Source: Angiostrongylus vasorum
Taxonomy: Eukaryota > Nematoda > Chromadorea > Rhabditida > Metastrongylidae
Direction: 5' to 3'
Length of the DNA stretch: 64,000 nucleotides
Assembly: GCA_018806985.1 (NCBI GenBank)
Contig: JADANN010000041.1
Location: 1 to 64,000 of the forward strand
Part shown: positions 32,481 to 45,754 of the stretch, piece by piece
How positions within the stretch are numbered: the first letter of the stretch is position 1
Layout: each line of letters opens with the position of its first letter
Program-made: the position numbers and the translations under genes
Notes under the pieces: model-generated
Seen by the model: only the letters and a program-made list of their open reading frames with translations
What the model was told of the DNA's origin: nothing
The model's database searches: none

Positions 32481-33269
32481 TTGAGTCACGTCAACATTAA
32501 AAAAGAGTCAATTTCTGAAATGTTCCCATTACATATTCCAATCTTCAGTATGTACACTTCAGTTTTATGATCATTTGCTTATATAACAATGTGCGATTTA
32601 TCTTCATTAAAAGTTTGGAAATCTCAGCATTGCAAGCTCTTCCATTCGGAGAGCCGCATTATTTTGAGAGCATCAATCACACATCACAACATTTTTCTTC
32701 CAACGACTACAATTCGTGAGAATTTCGATTGTTGGAAGTGAGGTGAAGCAAACTGAAATCACTTGTCGGCACTATTTTAACTAATTTTCCATCACTGTTC
32801 CCAGTGAGCTGCCCATTGTCAAGACTCTTATCTTGTGCTTGTTAAATGTCTTCCGATTTTTTTCGTTCACCGCGAGAAGCAAACGTCTGATGAATTTTTA
32901 GCACAACGCCTTAACCCAAATATTCATTTTCTTACTCTTCAGCAGCCGGTTTCGCCATATTTTCTGGATGGTTGGGGACTTTTTACTTTCATTGAAAATT
33001 TCGCTAATCTAACGCCTTAGGCATATTATTTATGTCTAATGTATAACTGTTTGACAGTTTAAAAGGAAATTGGGGTCCTGAAGAATACTGGGCTCACCTC
33101 ATCACTTTCATTCAGCCGTGAGCGTGCGCGAAACGTAGTGGCCCATAGGAGTGGCACGTCGCCTTGCTGTTCGTCTAGAAGGAATCGCGTTACCGTGATA
33201 TCGGGTGTAGTCGGCACCTTGGTAAACTATATGAATTAACGAAGGATTTTCGCGATTAGACAGCATCTA

Positions 33270-33570
33270 TCTAGATAGGGGGCGCGTGTAGCGCATTAGT
33301 CAGAGGTTCCCTTTAGTAAACATGTGAACGATTTCCAAGCTCCAAGTTCTCCAAACGTTCCATAACTCCGGAGTTGGCAAAGTGGTGCCAAACTTGCCTG
33401 CGAGTATAGCTGCACTGGCTCAATACATAGCTAGGCGGCCATGAGTCATTGCAAAGGCCAGATATGCACTTAATCACCTCCAACGATACTTAATGAAGTC
33501 GAATGCATGGCGCATCTCTCAGTGATTGATCAACGCCGAGAGCTTTAGCTTTATCCTTCATACTGACCTT
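33270..33570 (+). repeat. SINE family C (right arm)
   Basis: Mirror of 24,495-24,785, starting GGGGGCGCGTGTAGCGCATT and ending AGCTTTATCCTTCAT near 33,560. Confidence 0.7.
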
Positions 33571-36495
33571 CAAAGACGCTGGCCTGCATGTTCCCATCTT
33601 CGGGATATATCCGACGATTTTTTTTGTGAACACATTTAGGATCCATTTGGATCGTGCCATTAGCACCATGTAATGTCTATAATCTCATTTTTGTCACACA
33701 AATAAACTTCATAAAAAAAGCTAAGTAGATAAAGCTTCTCTTTGTATGCTGTGTGAAAATAGTGATCACCCATAAAGCACTCGATATTCACAGCACCATT
33801 AAATAATATCTGGAAAACAAGCATAAAGACATGCGATTAAAGAATAAGTACACAGTGACCATCGTCATATCTGCAACGACGGTCCAACCACTGTACTACA
33901 CCGTCCGAAAAAAACTTACGTTAAATTAAGAAAGGTAGTTTTTGAAGACGTAAAGCTTGCTCCAACAAAAATTGGCTTCTGCGGAAGAAGTCCGTTTACG
34001 ACCTCATCTCTAGTTGCTTTGAATGGATGAGAATAAAGCCGTGGCCAGCTATGAGAGTTTTACCACTTGAAATCCATAAATCTTTCCCAAAAAATTGAGC
34101 ATAATCCAGTCATGCATAACCATTTTATAATTAGTAATGACTCACCCACAATGACTACCCACTGAGGTTCGTCCATGCTCTGTGCTTTCCTCTTAATTTG
34201 AATGCAGCGCTTTGGGCGGAAATCGGATATAGTTTCCGCACACACAAATGAATCGACTCAAGTATGTATAAATATAACAACAGCTGCGCACTTCAATGCC
34301 TGGGCATTCGGCCGACCAATGTTCACGATGAATCACCCGATACAATTTCTGCGTTACAGTGATGTTGCTCTTTGAAAAGTTTTTTTTTCCTTTCGAGATG
34401 CAGAACAGCAGTTAGGTAACGCACAAAAACCCATTATTCACGGAGATGCGGTAGAATACTGATAAGAATATGGGTATCAGTTTGACTCAGTACGTATAGA
34501 GTGTGTATCTATCCCATTTGCGTCCTACAGCATGCATACGTTCGCTTATACCAATGCGTTTATCTCCTCCTTTACGAAGGGCTCTCCACATTTTCTCGCG
34601 AATGGCCGAACTTGGGATCACTCATATGAGCGCGATCTGTGAACTCATAGCATTGTCTTTGTAGGAAATGAAACTCACACAAAAGAGTCCGGAACCTACT
34701 TTATAGTTGGAAAGACCTAGGTCGAAATTTGTCTTCGTAATAAAAATTTCCAGTGATGTCTTCTGACTACAAATAGAAATTTAAATCCTTGGTTGAAATA
34801 AGTTGTTTGCTAATATAATTACGTCTTGTTCTACGAGGAAAATGCGCTGAAATAAGGACGACTTCAATTACAACGAAACAAAACTGTGTGAGAACATCAG
34901 CGATAACACGGTGTCCAGTTTTCTTCGGTCAGGAGAACTGGGAAGTAATGCGTGTGTTTTTATATACTGTATGTGCGTATGCTTTATTCTTTCTCCCTCT
35001 CTCCAGATCATGAAAACTTCTAATCCAGAAACAGACGTATACCACGCTGAATGATGAAGGAGACGTATGGCACGCTGACTGTGCGATGTTGAAGCCGTAT
35101 CATTCACTTTTTTCATTTCATGGGAAAAGCGACGCTACTCTATTAGAACAGTACTGTAACTAGACGACGGAAAAACAGCACACAAAACTGAGGCAAACGA
35201 ATCCACTAGTGGTGAGCCGTGTGCACACAAATGCATTGTGGATCCTCATACAAACGCTGAATTCGTTGAAGCGTTGAACTCACATGACATAAATGCTGAT
35301 GCATTCCCTAGCTGTGCTTCATTCTTCTGAACATCTCAATCAATTTGTTCCAAAAATCAACAAGATGTCAAAAAAACTTCTCGCCATTCAAAAAATTTTA
35401 AAACTCTCGGGTTTTCAAAAAGTGGAACTTATTATTTTGTGTTAGCACGGAAAAGATATTGCAGTTTTGAACCACATTTCTACTGAGAATAATCACTTGT
35501 GACAGCTTTGGTTGTTGCTTAATAACAGATTTCGCAAGCCACCATTATTCTACGAATGACCGAATATTTTTTTAGCGAGCATCAGGTCCCACTACGATTT
35601 CCATTCATTTTGTTTCTAAGCAAGCAACATTCGCGCAGATGTACTACTTCCCATTTACTAAAGCAGTTGGCTCACGTCAGTTATAAACGTATCTGTCCGT
35701 CTTTACCAAACATACAATTTAAGGCACCAAACATGTAGTTGACGCTAGCAGAACTAATTAAAGAGTGCGAAATAAGCGCTGGACATCAAAAAGGTTGTTG
35801 ATCATCGATGTGATGTATATATAAGCATCTGCTCGTAGTACTGAAGACATCCGAAAAAGATGCCAACCAAACCAAAAAAAAACAAGTGAGATCGATATAA
35901 TGTAGAACGCAACAAGACCACAATACACAGGTTACTCAGTCTTTATGCTTAAAAAGGCTGTTCACTATTAGTTTCAACTGCATTGTCCCATCTAACCGTC
36001 CCGTTATGGGAAGAGTACGAAAAATCATCATACTCATGTGTAACCATGGTTGAATAATACAGTGATACAAAAATGCTGTAGATAGGATGGAAAACGGTGG
36101 TTCGAGCATGACTATTTGTAACCGTGACTATTCTTTGTCTGACGGAGCGAAACAAATAAAGCTTCCAACAAATATCCTACACGATAGAGCTGGTCATGTA
36201 GATGTTCAGCAACTTAACATGTTGGCCAAAGAAACAAATGAAAATCTGTTACCGGTAGCAAATGCGGCGGCGTCGTCATACACGCTGCTGTCACTGTGGT
36301 GAAAACTGGCAACTGTCATTGATCAAAGAGCAAAGCGAGTGGAAAATCAGTTAGGTCTCATGACAGCCTCGTTTAAGCAGAACAATCCAAAAGGATATCG
36401 ATTTCTTAAGAAACAACTTTCACTAAACCTCAGTAAGAAAAAACCAACAACTTTCAATACGAATGAGTTGACACGAGCTTCCTCAAAAAATATAA

Positions 36496-36531
36496 ATTCA
36501 GCTGACGTTTCGACGTCATTGTCTCCTTCAG
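36496..36531 (-). ncRNA. Hammerhead-ribozyme-like relic (right arm)
   Basis: Mirror of 21,521-21,562. On the minus strand: CTGAAGGAGACAATGACGTC then GAAACGTCAGC. The sole difference from the left arm inside this motif is in the stem II loop. Confidence 0.45.
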
Positions 36532-37210
36532 ACCGGACTAAATCCGAGCAGGTACTCCATGGACGATCACCCTGGCGTTGCTAGTGTTTGTTCTACGCCA
36601 TTTGCCAACAACTAAATACTGACGGATAACAGTGTACGGTAGCTAACGAACATTTGTCCCGTATAAAGGCGCAACGGCAGGTGAAGTCCCCATTCGATCT
36701 GTACTCCTTCTACTGGACCCGATACCAGTCAACTACGAACGCCCACATAATAACAACGACCAGCTTACGACCATCGACACGGATCAACTTTGCTTTGAAG
36801 AAGGCAGAGAATGCAAACGTCGTCCGAATGAGAGTTTTTATAGCAAGCAACCTCCTATCACCTCATTTATGTGGGAAAGGTATGGGCTTACACAGTTTTT
36901 TTTTGAGGTTAACTGAAGGACTGCTTAACGAAAGATGTTCGCACAAGATGGACAAAATCGATCGAACGAAAAAAGTAATACCATCCGACCAACATGAGTG
37001 CGAATCTGCCCATTTAGGAAATCTGAAGAAAAACGCTCAAAAATTCTGAAAAACTCATTGTTCAGAAAAGTGAAGTATGTAAATTGTAAAATTAACGACA
37101 GTAAAAACTAATCTTACAATATTTTACAACCTTAGCCTTGCTGGAGCTGTGGTTGGTTACATGAGCGTTCGATTCTTACCTTCCTACTCGCTTCTTTTCA
37201 CAATGATGTG

Positions 37211-37440
37211 CATTTCCCTAGCAACGGTTTACCGCCTCATCGTGCTTGGGAGGTGTTCCTGGGTGTCGGACTGCGACGTACCGCGAAGGGATTTGTCACT
37301 CCGACCAAGTCTCCCAAACTGAGAATGAGTCCCGTTTTTTCCATCAGGAAGCCCGGCGAAAAGTTAAACCAACACCAGGATCCACCACTGTTGCGTTATC
37401 AAACTAGTGGCATAATGGCAAATCTCGCTCTGATCCACGA
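37211..37440 (+). repeat. Repeat family B, 5' half (right arm)
   Basis: Mirror of 20,621-20,845, from CTAGCAACGGTTTACCGCC to CTGATCCACGACTCC, where it joins RTE sequence. Confidence 0.7.
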
Positions 37441-37770
37441 CTCCGTGCCCATCTTGTCGACTCAGCGGTACTTCCTGGCTTAACGTATGCGTCAGCATGC
37501 GGGTCGCTGCGTAAGTAGGATGAAAGACCACTCAGCGTTATTGAATACGAAGTGGAAAGGACGATGCTAAAGGTATCCCGTGTCACACAATGAAGGGGAG
37601 GGAACCGATGCTCCGACCTCTGTCAACGATCAAAAATCAATGATGCCGTTCTGTACGCCAAACAGTTGAATATTAGGTGTGCTGGACACGTAATGCGTAT
37701 AAACTGCAACCGATGGACAAGAGCCGTTAGTGACTTGATTCCACGAGAAGCCAAACGTACTACATGAAGA
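37440..37770 (+). mobile_element. RTE C-terminal fragment (right arm)
   Basis: Mirror of 20,290-20,620. Landmarks in plus order are LRAHLVDSAVLPGLTYAS, ERTMLKVSRV, then RSKINDAVLYAKQLNIRCAG and HVMRINCNRWTRAVSDLIPR ending near 37,740. Confidence 0.8.
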
Positions 37771-37950
37771 CCATCCACCCGATGGTCACAGTACTTCACA
37801 AAAAAGCCTTGAAGAAAGGTATAATGCTCAACGAGTCCATAGAGGGACCAGAACCCACTGGGCTACTCTTCCACGCAACAGGGATTAATGGAAGATTTAC
37901 CGACTTCCGATCGAGTAACTCAGCCATCAACGGGATGACTGGTGTTGCAG

Positions 37951-37952
<2 letters not shown>

Positions 37953-37994
<42 letters not shown>
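37953..37994. repeat. (TA)n microsatellite (right arm)
   Basis: Mirror of 20,063-20,104, same length. Confidence 0.95.
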
Positions 37995-37995
<1 letters not shown>

Positions 37996-38125
37996 TTAGA
38001 TATACACATTTACTTGGATTGTCGAATGTCCCGTCTTCACTGATTGTGCGTGCTCCACCACAGTTTCCAATTTTTTCGCAGTTCTGCTTTTTTTAACCAC
38101 TGTGGTTCCTTGGAGTCCTTAGGTC
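37995..38125 (-). repeat. Repeat family B, 3' part (right arm)
   Basis: Mirror of 19,935-20,060. It ends in the donor-like sequence near 38,020. Confidence 0.65.
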
Positions 38126-38884
38126 AGCCTTGCCGGAAATACTGAAAGTTTCGAGGTCACTAAGTGGCCTGATGCCTCAAAAACGGGTGAGTGAAAAGCA
38201 AGCAACAGAAAATTATGCAGAAGTTTAAAGTCGTAGAATAGCGCTGTGCGAATGTAACAGGGAAAAAGCCCAGAGTACTGCTTAGAAGTGCAGAAGTATA
38301 GCAGGGAATTCAGATACAAAAAAAAATTTCACTAACATGGAAGCTTTTCAACAACGGGATAGAGCAAAGCAGTGAATACAAAACAGCAATCGAAAAACCA
38401 TCCAGATCTTCTACTCTGATCACTTCAACTTTCAGCATCACCTGTCTTTATCAGGGAAGACGAATGTGTTCACTCGGCGGTCCCGTCTCTCAATGTTTTA
38501 TATGATACTCCTTCGGTAGTGAGATGAGATCCGAACATTTCCAGAACCTATTGCACTCACACGGCATTAGCAACTGCGAAGCTACTTCTCAGTCATCTGC
38601 CGACTTTAGACGAGTTATCCCCAACCAGATCGACAAAACTCTAAACAAACGATGACAACACGAGTATGCAGTGCATGAAAAGTTCCCACTGTGATGGGTT
38701 ATATTTACACGGTCTGCCCACCTTCTAATTTGCGCCGAATTAATGTGCCGTTGATAATTTAATTCTTTTTTTCTCAAATTGGGGCGCTATTGCACAAGAC
38801 ACAAAGCTATTCTATACAGCTTTAAAGGTAGACAAAAATTGTAATATAAGTTGCATTGTTGAGAAATTTCAAAGGTTGGAATCT

Positions 38885-39360
38885 CAGATGTTGGGACGCC
38901 ATTCCGACAAATCCACTTCTGCAAATTCACAGCAGGATATTTGCAACGCAATCAACTGGAAACAATAATGAGTCACGAAGCCCAGCGAATTGTTAAACGA
39001 CAAACAGTGGAACATTGGTTACAAAAAATTTCGTCGTGGCGAACTTCGCCTTAGTGCCTGTAGAAGCTTCGTTTGGCCGACAACGCAAACGTTGAACGAA
39101 CTATGTTACGAGACGCTGCCTCATCCACCATACTCGCCAGTTTCTTCACTACCATCTGCCACCATCTCAGTCACTTCCATAAATTCTGTGCGAGGAATGC
39201 TTCAGGATCGAAGCCGATACTGAAAGTGCATTAAGCGAAACCATCGCATCAAGAAATCTAGAATACGATGCAACTGGTATAAATAAAGTTACGTTTTGGC
39301 TGAAAAAAATGTGCACATTCCAACGGGTTTTATGTTGAATTTAAATATTAGCATTGACTG
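38885..39360 (+). mobile_element. Internally deleted mariner-like element (right arm)
   Basis: Mirror of 18,700-19,180. In this arm one base changes the frame, so HWLQKF reads as WNIGYKKFRRGELRLSACRS in the long frame. The ETLPHPPYSPVSSLP landmark lies at 39,110-39,155 and the TGINKVTFW end at about 39,275. Confidence 0.65.
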
Positions 39361-39824
39361 AGATATTCTGCCTTAGAAATGCTTTGAATTCACCCTTAAC
39401 TTCCGGAGAACCTATTAGATATTGAGAAGCGATTCACTCTAAGGCTGGAATCGCGTAGTGACGTCGGAAAGAAAGTGACTGAGAAATACAGAGTGTGACA
39501 GAGAAATACAGTTTTTGTGCACCAGCAATCCGCTCCGGATCACTTGAGTGTAAGCTCAGTTTACCCACACGCCAATTATCAATGTTATGCTTTTTTAAAA
39601 AAGAAAAGCATCTGTTTCGTCATCCTCGTGCCGGCAGACTTCTCCATTATTCTGCGACTAGAAATTCCACGCAAAAATGACCGGCATATCATTTAATAGC
39701 GCATTTCCTTGTCAATGCAGATCAACGTCCATTAACGTTGCACAGATTTCTCTACTTCACAGTAAGGACAATGAACAACAAGGGATTCTCTACAAGGCTC
39801 ACTCTTCCCTGGAAAGTTGCACTC

Positions 39825-39965
39825 TGTCATTTCTGAGATGTTTGCAAAAATCCGTACCGCAGATATCTGCGGTGGGGAACGAACGTACTGTCACACTTTC
39901 CGAAGGCTAACGAGTTCAGAACCACTCCTGGTGCGTAATTCGTTTCGCCCTTCTCTCAGCTAATT
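39825..39965 (-). repeat. SINE family A (right arm)
   Basis: Mirror of 18,100-18,240, with the same hairpin CCGCAGATATCTGCGG. Confidence 0.7.
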
Positions 39966-40334
39966 TTTCTATCTACCAGTGCAGTCAGCAATCACCCGTA
40001 AACGGGATTGATCGGGAAGCCAAAAAATATGTAGCAGCAGAAAGACAGGAAATTCGAGCCTTCTCAGCTGTAGGAATGTTATCGAGGGCAAGGTAGCGAT
40101 GGAAAGAAAATCCTTGACTTCGACACTCAACTACCAGAGTGTAAAGCCAAGGCACAGTTGGGTTGATTATACGGGGGAACCTAAAAGACCTGCTTCCGTA
40201 GTTTTACCCATTTCCAGGTAAGTCATTCTAAGAAGGTTGAAACATCCACGCAATATTTCGCAGACATCTTATCAACTTTGTGGCTGCATTTAAAATCGCA
40301 CCTTCCCGTTAAAAAAAATGGCAATTAACAAAAT

Positions 40335-40495
40335 TTAAAATCTCAGAATATTTTAACCACAATGATGCTGATGTTTTTACAAAACTCCGGCCGAAGGGTG
40401 TTTAGGGTGGGAATCGAATACGCTAATACCCTTTCCGTATACTAAAGCGTTCAAAACAACTCCTGGCGCGTAATTCGTTTCGTCTTTCCATCAGC
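40335..40495 (-). repeat. SINE family A (right arm)
   Basis: Mirror of 17,570-17,730. Confidence 0.65.
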
Positions 40496-40689
40496 TAATT
40501 TTCTATCTACCAGTGTAATCAGCAATTACGCGTCAACGGGATTGATCTGGAATGCTAAAATCAAGCTTGAGTCCAGTTAAGCTGAGGCTGCAGTTGTTCA
40601 TGAAGGCCACAAAATTTTGGGTTACGCAGGACGTCGCTGAAGCGAGTTCTCACCAACTCGCAAATGACACGCCACGAAGATTGTTTATT

Positions 40690-41850
40690 ACTCTGCAGGC
40701 ATACAAACAGAACACTCTCCTCAGTCAGACCACTTCATGTGCTTTTTGAAGCCGCAGATGGCCTGAAATTCCATGCGACCACTGTACTAGGAACAAAAAG
40801 AACGAAGATTAGCATACGCCAGCTAAAGAATGCGATTCTTATTATCTACGGACAAAAGGCCCATCCGTGAAATTTCTGTGGCGTAGGCTTTGTCGTCCAC
40901 TCGTCAATTGTCCATCTCGTCGACTCGTATTATCCTATTTGCTCGCATGGCTATCCTCCGTTTTCAAACGACGCAACACAAGAATATCACTATCACCGAC
41001 TGTTACTCATCGACTGGTGCATCTGATGAGTAGAGACTAGATGCGTCCTATCACGAGGTGCACGAAGTTATCCGCTGTGATAAATCGTTTTAAAAATTTC
41101 TTATCTGAGACTTCAACACCAAAATAGGAGAGGCCAACGACAGCGAGCACAGGATCGGAAATTTTGGAACAGAAGAAGGAAATGAGAGTGAAAAACCGTC
41201 TCTCAGAACTTTTGTTTGCTGCACGTCTCTTCCATGGGAACACGTTTTTTGCGGAAGAAAGAAAGCCGCTGCTTGACACGAGAGTCAACTATGGCGATGG
41301 CTCATGCGGAGATCGACCACATTCTCGCAAACGGAATATGGTGCCTCCTTGCTGCATATTTGGCAGGTCGATGGTGCTATCGTACTGTTCTTGTTCATAT
41401 CACCGCCTTCTTAGAGCGAAAATTTAATTCAGCCGCAGGCTGGAAAAGGAATTCATGTCATCGACCACTAGGAGAAAGTCCAGCTGTATTAAACGGGAAC
41501 AAAATGCATGAAAACCTACCCAAACATAAGTAGCAGATCAAAGAAGGCCCGACCGAAAACTGTGAGCTATTTGTAGAAGCGCTAGAAAGCAGTGCAACAT
41601 TCGCCTCAGTTCCTCTAGTAAAAGAATCGGATCGCATCTCCATCATCACTAAGGAGTTGCTCGTAATAAAACATTGTAATAAAAAAACAAAAAACATTGT
41701 AATAAAAATTTCTTTTAGAAGAGCAATGAGAAGAAAAAAGTGGAACGCAAACCAAGTTGGAGGTCCAATGCTGAGGCGCTCACAAAGAATACGCGAGCAA
41801 CAATTGGCAAAATTAGCGAATACTTTAGGAAGTGGTAGGAAAATCACCCG
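40690..41850 (+). mobile_element. RTE endonuclease and linker fragment (right arm)
   Basis: Mirror of 16,213-17,373 and the easier one to read. On the plus strand: LHVLFEAADGLKFHATTVLG (40,733), QLKNAILIIYGQKAHP, a DFNTKIGEAN-like segment (41,110), RLSELLFAARLFHGNTFF (41,193), AEIDHILANGIWCLL (41,308), HRLLRAKI (41,400) and ITKELL (41,646), ending RIREQQLAKLANTLGSGRK. Confidence 0.8.
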
Positions 41851-42312
41851 AATAGCTTAGGGAAAGAAGAGTGAGTCATTCTTTGATCTTAGTGGAAGAA
41901 GTGAAAGAGAATGAGAATGGGAAAGACACGAAGAAACGAGAGAAAAGACGCACCAACGCAGGTCGGTTGACTTCACGCCGATCGGTGAGTAAAAATAACG
42001 GATCAATTTTGAAATAGGACCGTGTCTTCAGCGATACTCAGAAAAGCGCATAGAATTTTCCTCCAATCTACATGTATTTCCCAGGAAGGCGACTTGCTAT
42101 TATTCGTCGTTCTCCTTTTCTTCGTTGAATTCGGTGTTGTGAGTGGCGAAGAGAATGAGCAGCCCGAGATTTAGTATATCGAAGCACGATGATTTCCCTC
42201 AGTGTGTCGTTTGTATTCACTTTTGCCAACTGGCGTTACGATTTTTGAAGCTGGAATTCTTTTTAAATTGGTTCGCTACTTTCTTCGAAAGCACATACAA
42301 GGCTGTCACACT

Positions 42313-42360
42313 CTTTATTGACAAATGCTGACGTTTCTGCTGATTTCGCCTTCTTCAAAG
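42313..42360 (-). ncRNA. Hammerhead-ribozyme-like relic (right arm)
   Basis: Mirror of 15,699-15,745, with the same core on the minus strand. Confidence 0.4.
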
Positions 42361-44094
42361 CCTGTATAGTTCTAGTTGAGCGCACCCTACTCAACCAAAC
42401 ACGTCCAAAAGCTCAATAAAGAACCAATGTCACCTAATTTTCAATTGCGTTGGATATAAAAGAGCTTCTTCAAACACTTAGCGCTCTCTATGAGTCCTCT
42501 ACTGAGTATTACACGTGGAGGCCACCCGCACAGAGTTCGCATGGATGGAAAATGAGCCATTCTTACGTAAAAATATCGCTCCAATGATGGTGTCATTCTC
42601 CCTGCGGCTCATTTTTCGATTCTTAGAATTTATCCACAATTAATCGGCAGTTTTATGCGCTGAATAGTGGAGCTTCTCTTTCAGTTAACGCTTACCGTCC
42701 AGGTTTTCTTTTATACGCTGACATAGTGATGCTCTACCTGTTTCGCTAACATTTTCGTCCATTACGTCCCATAAGAGAAGAGATCAGGTGCATCGTACCC
42801 AAACTCGTGTGATCGCTCTCTTTATCATTCGGGCACATTACACAGTTCTGCGCTGTGTAATAGGCCGTCACACGAACAGCTACCATCTAGGATCGAAACC
42901 TTCTTAAATTCTCTGAAAGTCAGAGTTCTGAACGAATTTAAGTTTTCAATTACCACGGTGCATTAAAGTTGCACTAATCGACCAGTGATTCAAACCGTCA
43001 CTGAAGGTTCTGTGTTCAGAGCCCCAGTAGTGGAAATGAAGTCTGCGATGAACAACCGTCTTTGACTAGGCAGTTAATGGAAATAACGCCGCAGCACCCT
43101 CCTTCATTGCAACTTGGCGCGTCTTCGCAAGACGAGGCGAAACCGTCAGTTGCAAAGCCGCCACATACGAACAAAAAGCGAGCAACACTTTGTTGTTTTT
43201 TATATAATGTAAATGTTGTGATGACTATAATAACTTTGCAATGATGGTTATTTCTAGGCGGACCGTGACAAGAGCCCCACCTTCTTTTACAAATCCCCTT
43301 AGTCCAATAAGCGAAGAAAGCCCGGACATGATGTTTGTGAGCAGAAAGTACATTGACACGGTTCTAAGGAAATAGCAGCCTTTTTTAGAATGAAAATGGC
43401 GTAAAGTGTGAAGAGGGCTATGATTTTGTGGTTATAAAAACTGATGATGAGACGTTTCGACCTTGAGCCTACGCGGAAGAAGAGACCAAGCGCATGCGAT
43501 GGGACGATATATTATTAGGCGGAATCGATAGAGAAATAGGTGCTCCTTAGAATAATGCTGTACTTTATTCTTATATCTTTTGCTTTTGTCCGTGTTCAAC
43601 GTGTCTTTCTCTGTAAAAGGTGCTTTCATCGGGACATATTCGGTAGCAAAGAATGATCAGTGTTAATATCAGAAGATGAGGATAAAAGAAAGATGATGTG
43701 GGAGACAAATGACGTGTTGAAGAAATCCTTGGGTGGGAACGAATAGTTTTCAATAAAACACAACAAATTCTATAAGCATGCGAGAACCATGCGATTGAGC
43801 GCTGCTTATAGAGGATAGAGTTAGAACTTCCCAGTATTGCTGTCCTTGTGCGAATGCTTATTTTTCAATGTAAAAAAAAAGGTAAAAAAAGGATGAAGCG
43901 ATTCTAAATACCACAGATAGAAAAGAGCTGTACTTTGGATGCGGCATTCTTCAACGTACCACAGATTTTGGAGAGTTTAGCTACACCTCTGACGAACAGG
44001 AAAAAAGAAAATCATCTGGTTACTTTGCATCGCCACCTAATGACGTGTGCTTAAGTGTTTTGAAAGAGTAATTTCTAATATTTCAATAGAATAT

Positions 44095-44445
44095 GCATTG
44101 TGCCACTAATGGGTTTAAATCACAAAATCGAAAATGCAGTATTTTAAGGAGTTCTAGACAGCTGTATTCGATGTCGTTTCGTCGAATTCATCATTGCCGA
44201 ACGTCTGCGTACTTTTGCGTGCTTGTTCGACTGCTGCTTAAAGTTTTTGTCTTCATTACGAATATCGTTAAGTGGTGGTCGAATACATTTTCTCCGGAAT
44301 CTTGGCAGAGCGGTGCTAAATGTTTCTAAGCCCGTTATAGGGAGTTAACTGAGTCCAGAACGATGTGGTTCCGATTTGTCGACATTGGTGAGAAGAGAGT
44401 GTTGGAGTACCTGGGATGGGTCGAACCAGCACCGTAATTGTAAGC
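44095..44445 (-). repeat. Family F repeat (right arm)
   Basis: Mirror of 13,620-13,970. Confidence 0.5.
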
Positions 44446-45754
44446 TAGTATTCAAAGGGTCTCTAAAGCGAGTAGAATCCACTTCTTTACTCGTTCATGC
44501 GTCAGAAAGAAATGATAGGTTTAGTCGCTCTCGCAAGAGTTACGGAAAATCACTGCGTCTTTCTGTGATAGAGACTGTTGAATTTCAAATCTCATTTGAA
44601 AACTAGAGAAGAACTAAGCACACCGAAAAAGGAAATATTCATGGCACATGCAACTTTTAAGTTTGCTGTCGACGATTTGTCACTTGTTGCTCAAAGAAAA
44701 AATGGAAGCAGTGCGTTTACTCAACAAACCAACATGGGGGACATTAGAGGTTATCTTAACCAAACATGTTGTACGATATGTCCACCCATAAGCCCGTTTC
44801 TCGTTGCCTTTTTTTTCCTTTACCGTGTTGTGCAATATTTCGTGTAGTTTTCTTTTCACTTTGCTGTATCTTTTAGAGTCGTAAAGTTAAAGAGGAGACC
44901 CTTAAACTGTGTGAACACGAACACCAGTCACCGTGAACGAAGCTGAGCTCCAAGGATTTCGGATTTCAAATGTTCTACCAATACTTTCTCTTTTAATGCT
45001 ATGCAGTTATATGTTTTTGTTGGGCCTATTTAATGAACTTTTTTTATGCAATACTTCTTGGACTTCTGTTTTACATAATCTCTGAAGGAGATGTCAACAT
45101 AGCAACCTCGATAACTGTAGTTACACGAATTCAATGTGGCATTACCAAGCACAAACAGCTTGAAATAACAATGATGCCGTATGGGCCCAAGTAAGTGCGG
45201 ACGCATACACAGTGCAACGTTAGTTTTGGAAATTTCGACGTGCCGAATTAGAGTCTAAAGATGAGGAGATAGCAGACATCATTCTGCAATTATCAACGGC
45301 AAACTGAATACTCTGGTGGGAGTAAATACACTCGCAACTGTTCGAAAACATGTACAACGACGTTACGCAGCCATCTCAACTATTAAGGAGAATCTCAAAC
45401 AAGAGAGAAAGTGGAATAAGTTTAAAGAACGGACGCCACACCACACGAATTGAATGAAAATTGAAGAAATCGTCGTTTTGATGCATCGTCAGCGCTCATC
45501 TGCACAGCTAGAACGACTCATTTCTCGACAGTATACTGGCGACAAAATTTGTTTTCTAGAATAACCACCCCCCCCCCATCGGATCAGTGGTTGGATTGCC
45601 ATGAAGCTCTCTAGCATTTCCCGAGGCTTCGCCAAACGAAGACATTTCTGGCCGATCGGTGATTTGCCGCTAGTTCACTTCGTTACAGCTTCCTGAATCT
45701 CAGCGAAGCAGTTCCCAGGATCGACTTTCTATTAACCTCGGCATTGGAGTATGA

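Larger units (their letters stand above)
30691..45722 (-). repeat. Giant inverted repeat, right arm (about 15.0 kb)
   Basis: This is the reverse complement of 12,347-27,365; subtract a position from about 58,056 (inner) to 58,069 (outer) to find its partner. Edges are sharp: AGTGGTTTCTGAATTCGC begins the arm at 30,691 after the unmatched CATATTATTC, and GCAGTTCCCAGGATC ends it at 45,722 before the unmatched GACTTTCTAT. The 13-base drift in the sum reflects net indels. The arms share every element, including decayed ones with the same stops. Confidence 0.95.

Noticed and set aside
12347..45722. Palindrome arms as terminal inverted repeats of a giant DNA transposon (Maverick-like)
   Set aside because: No integrase, polymerase B, ATPase or capsid-like frame in the arms or spacer, no terminal motif and no target-site duplication at the edges.
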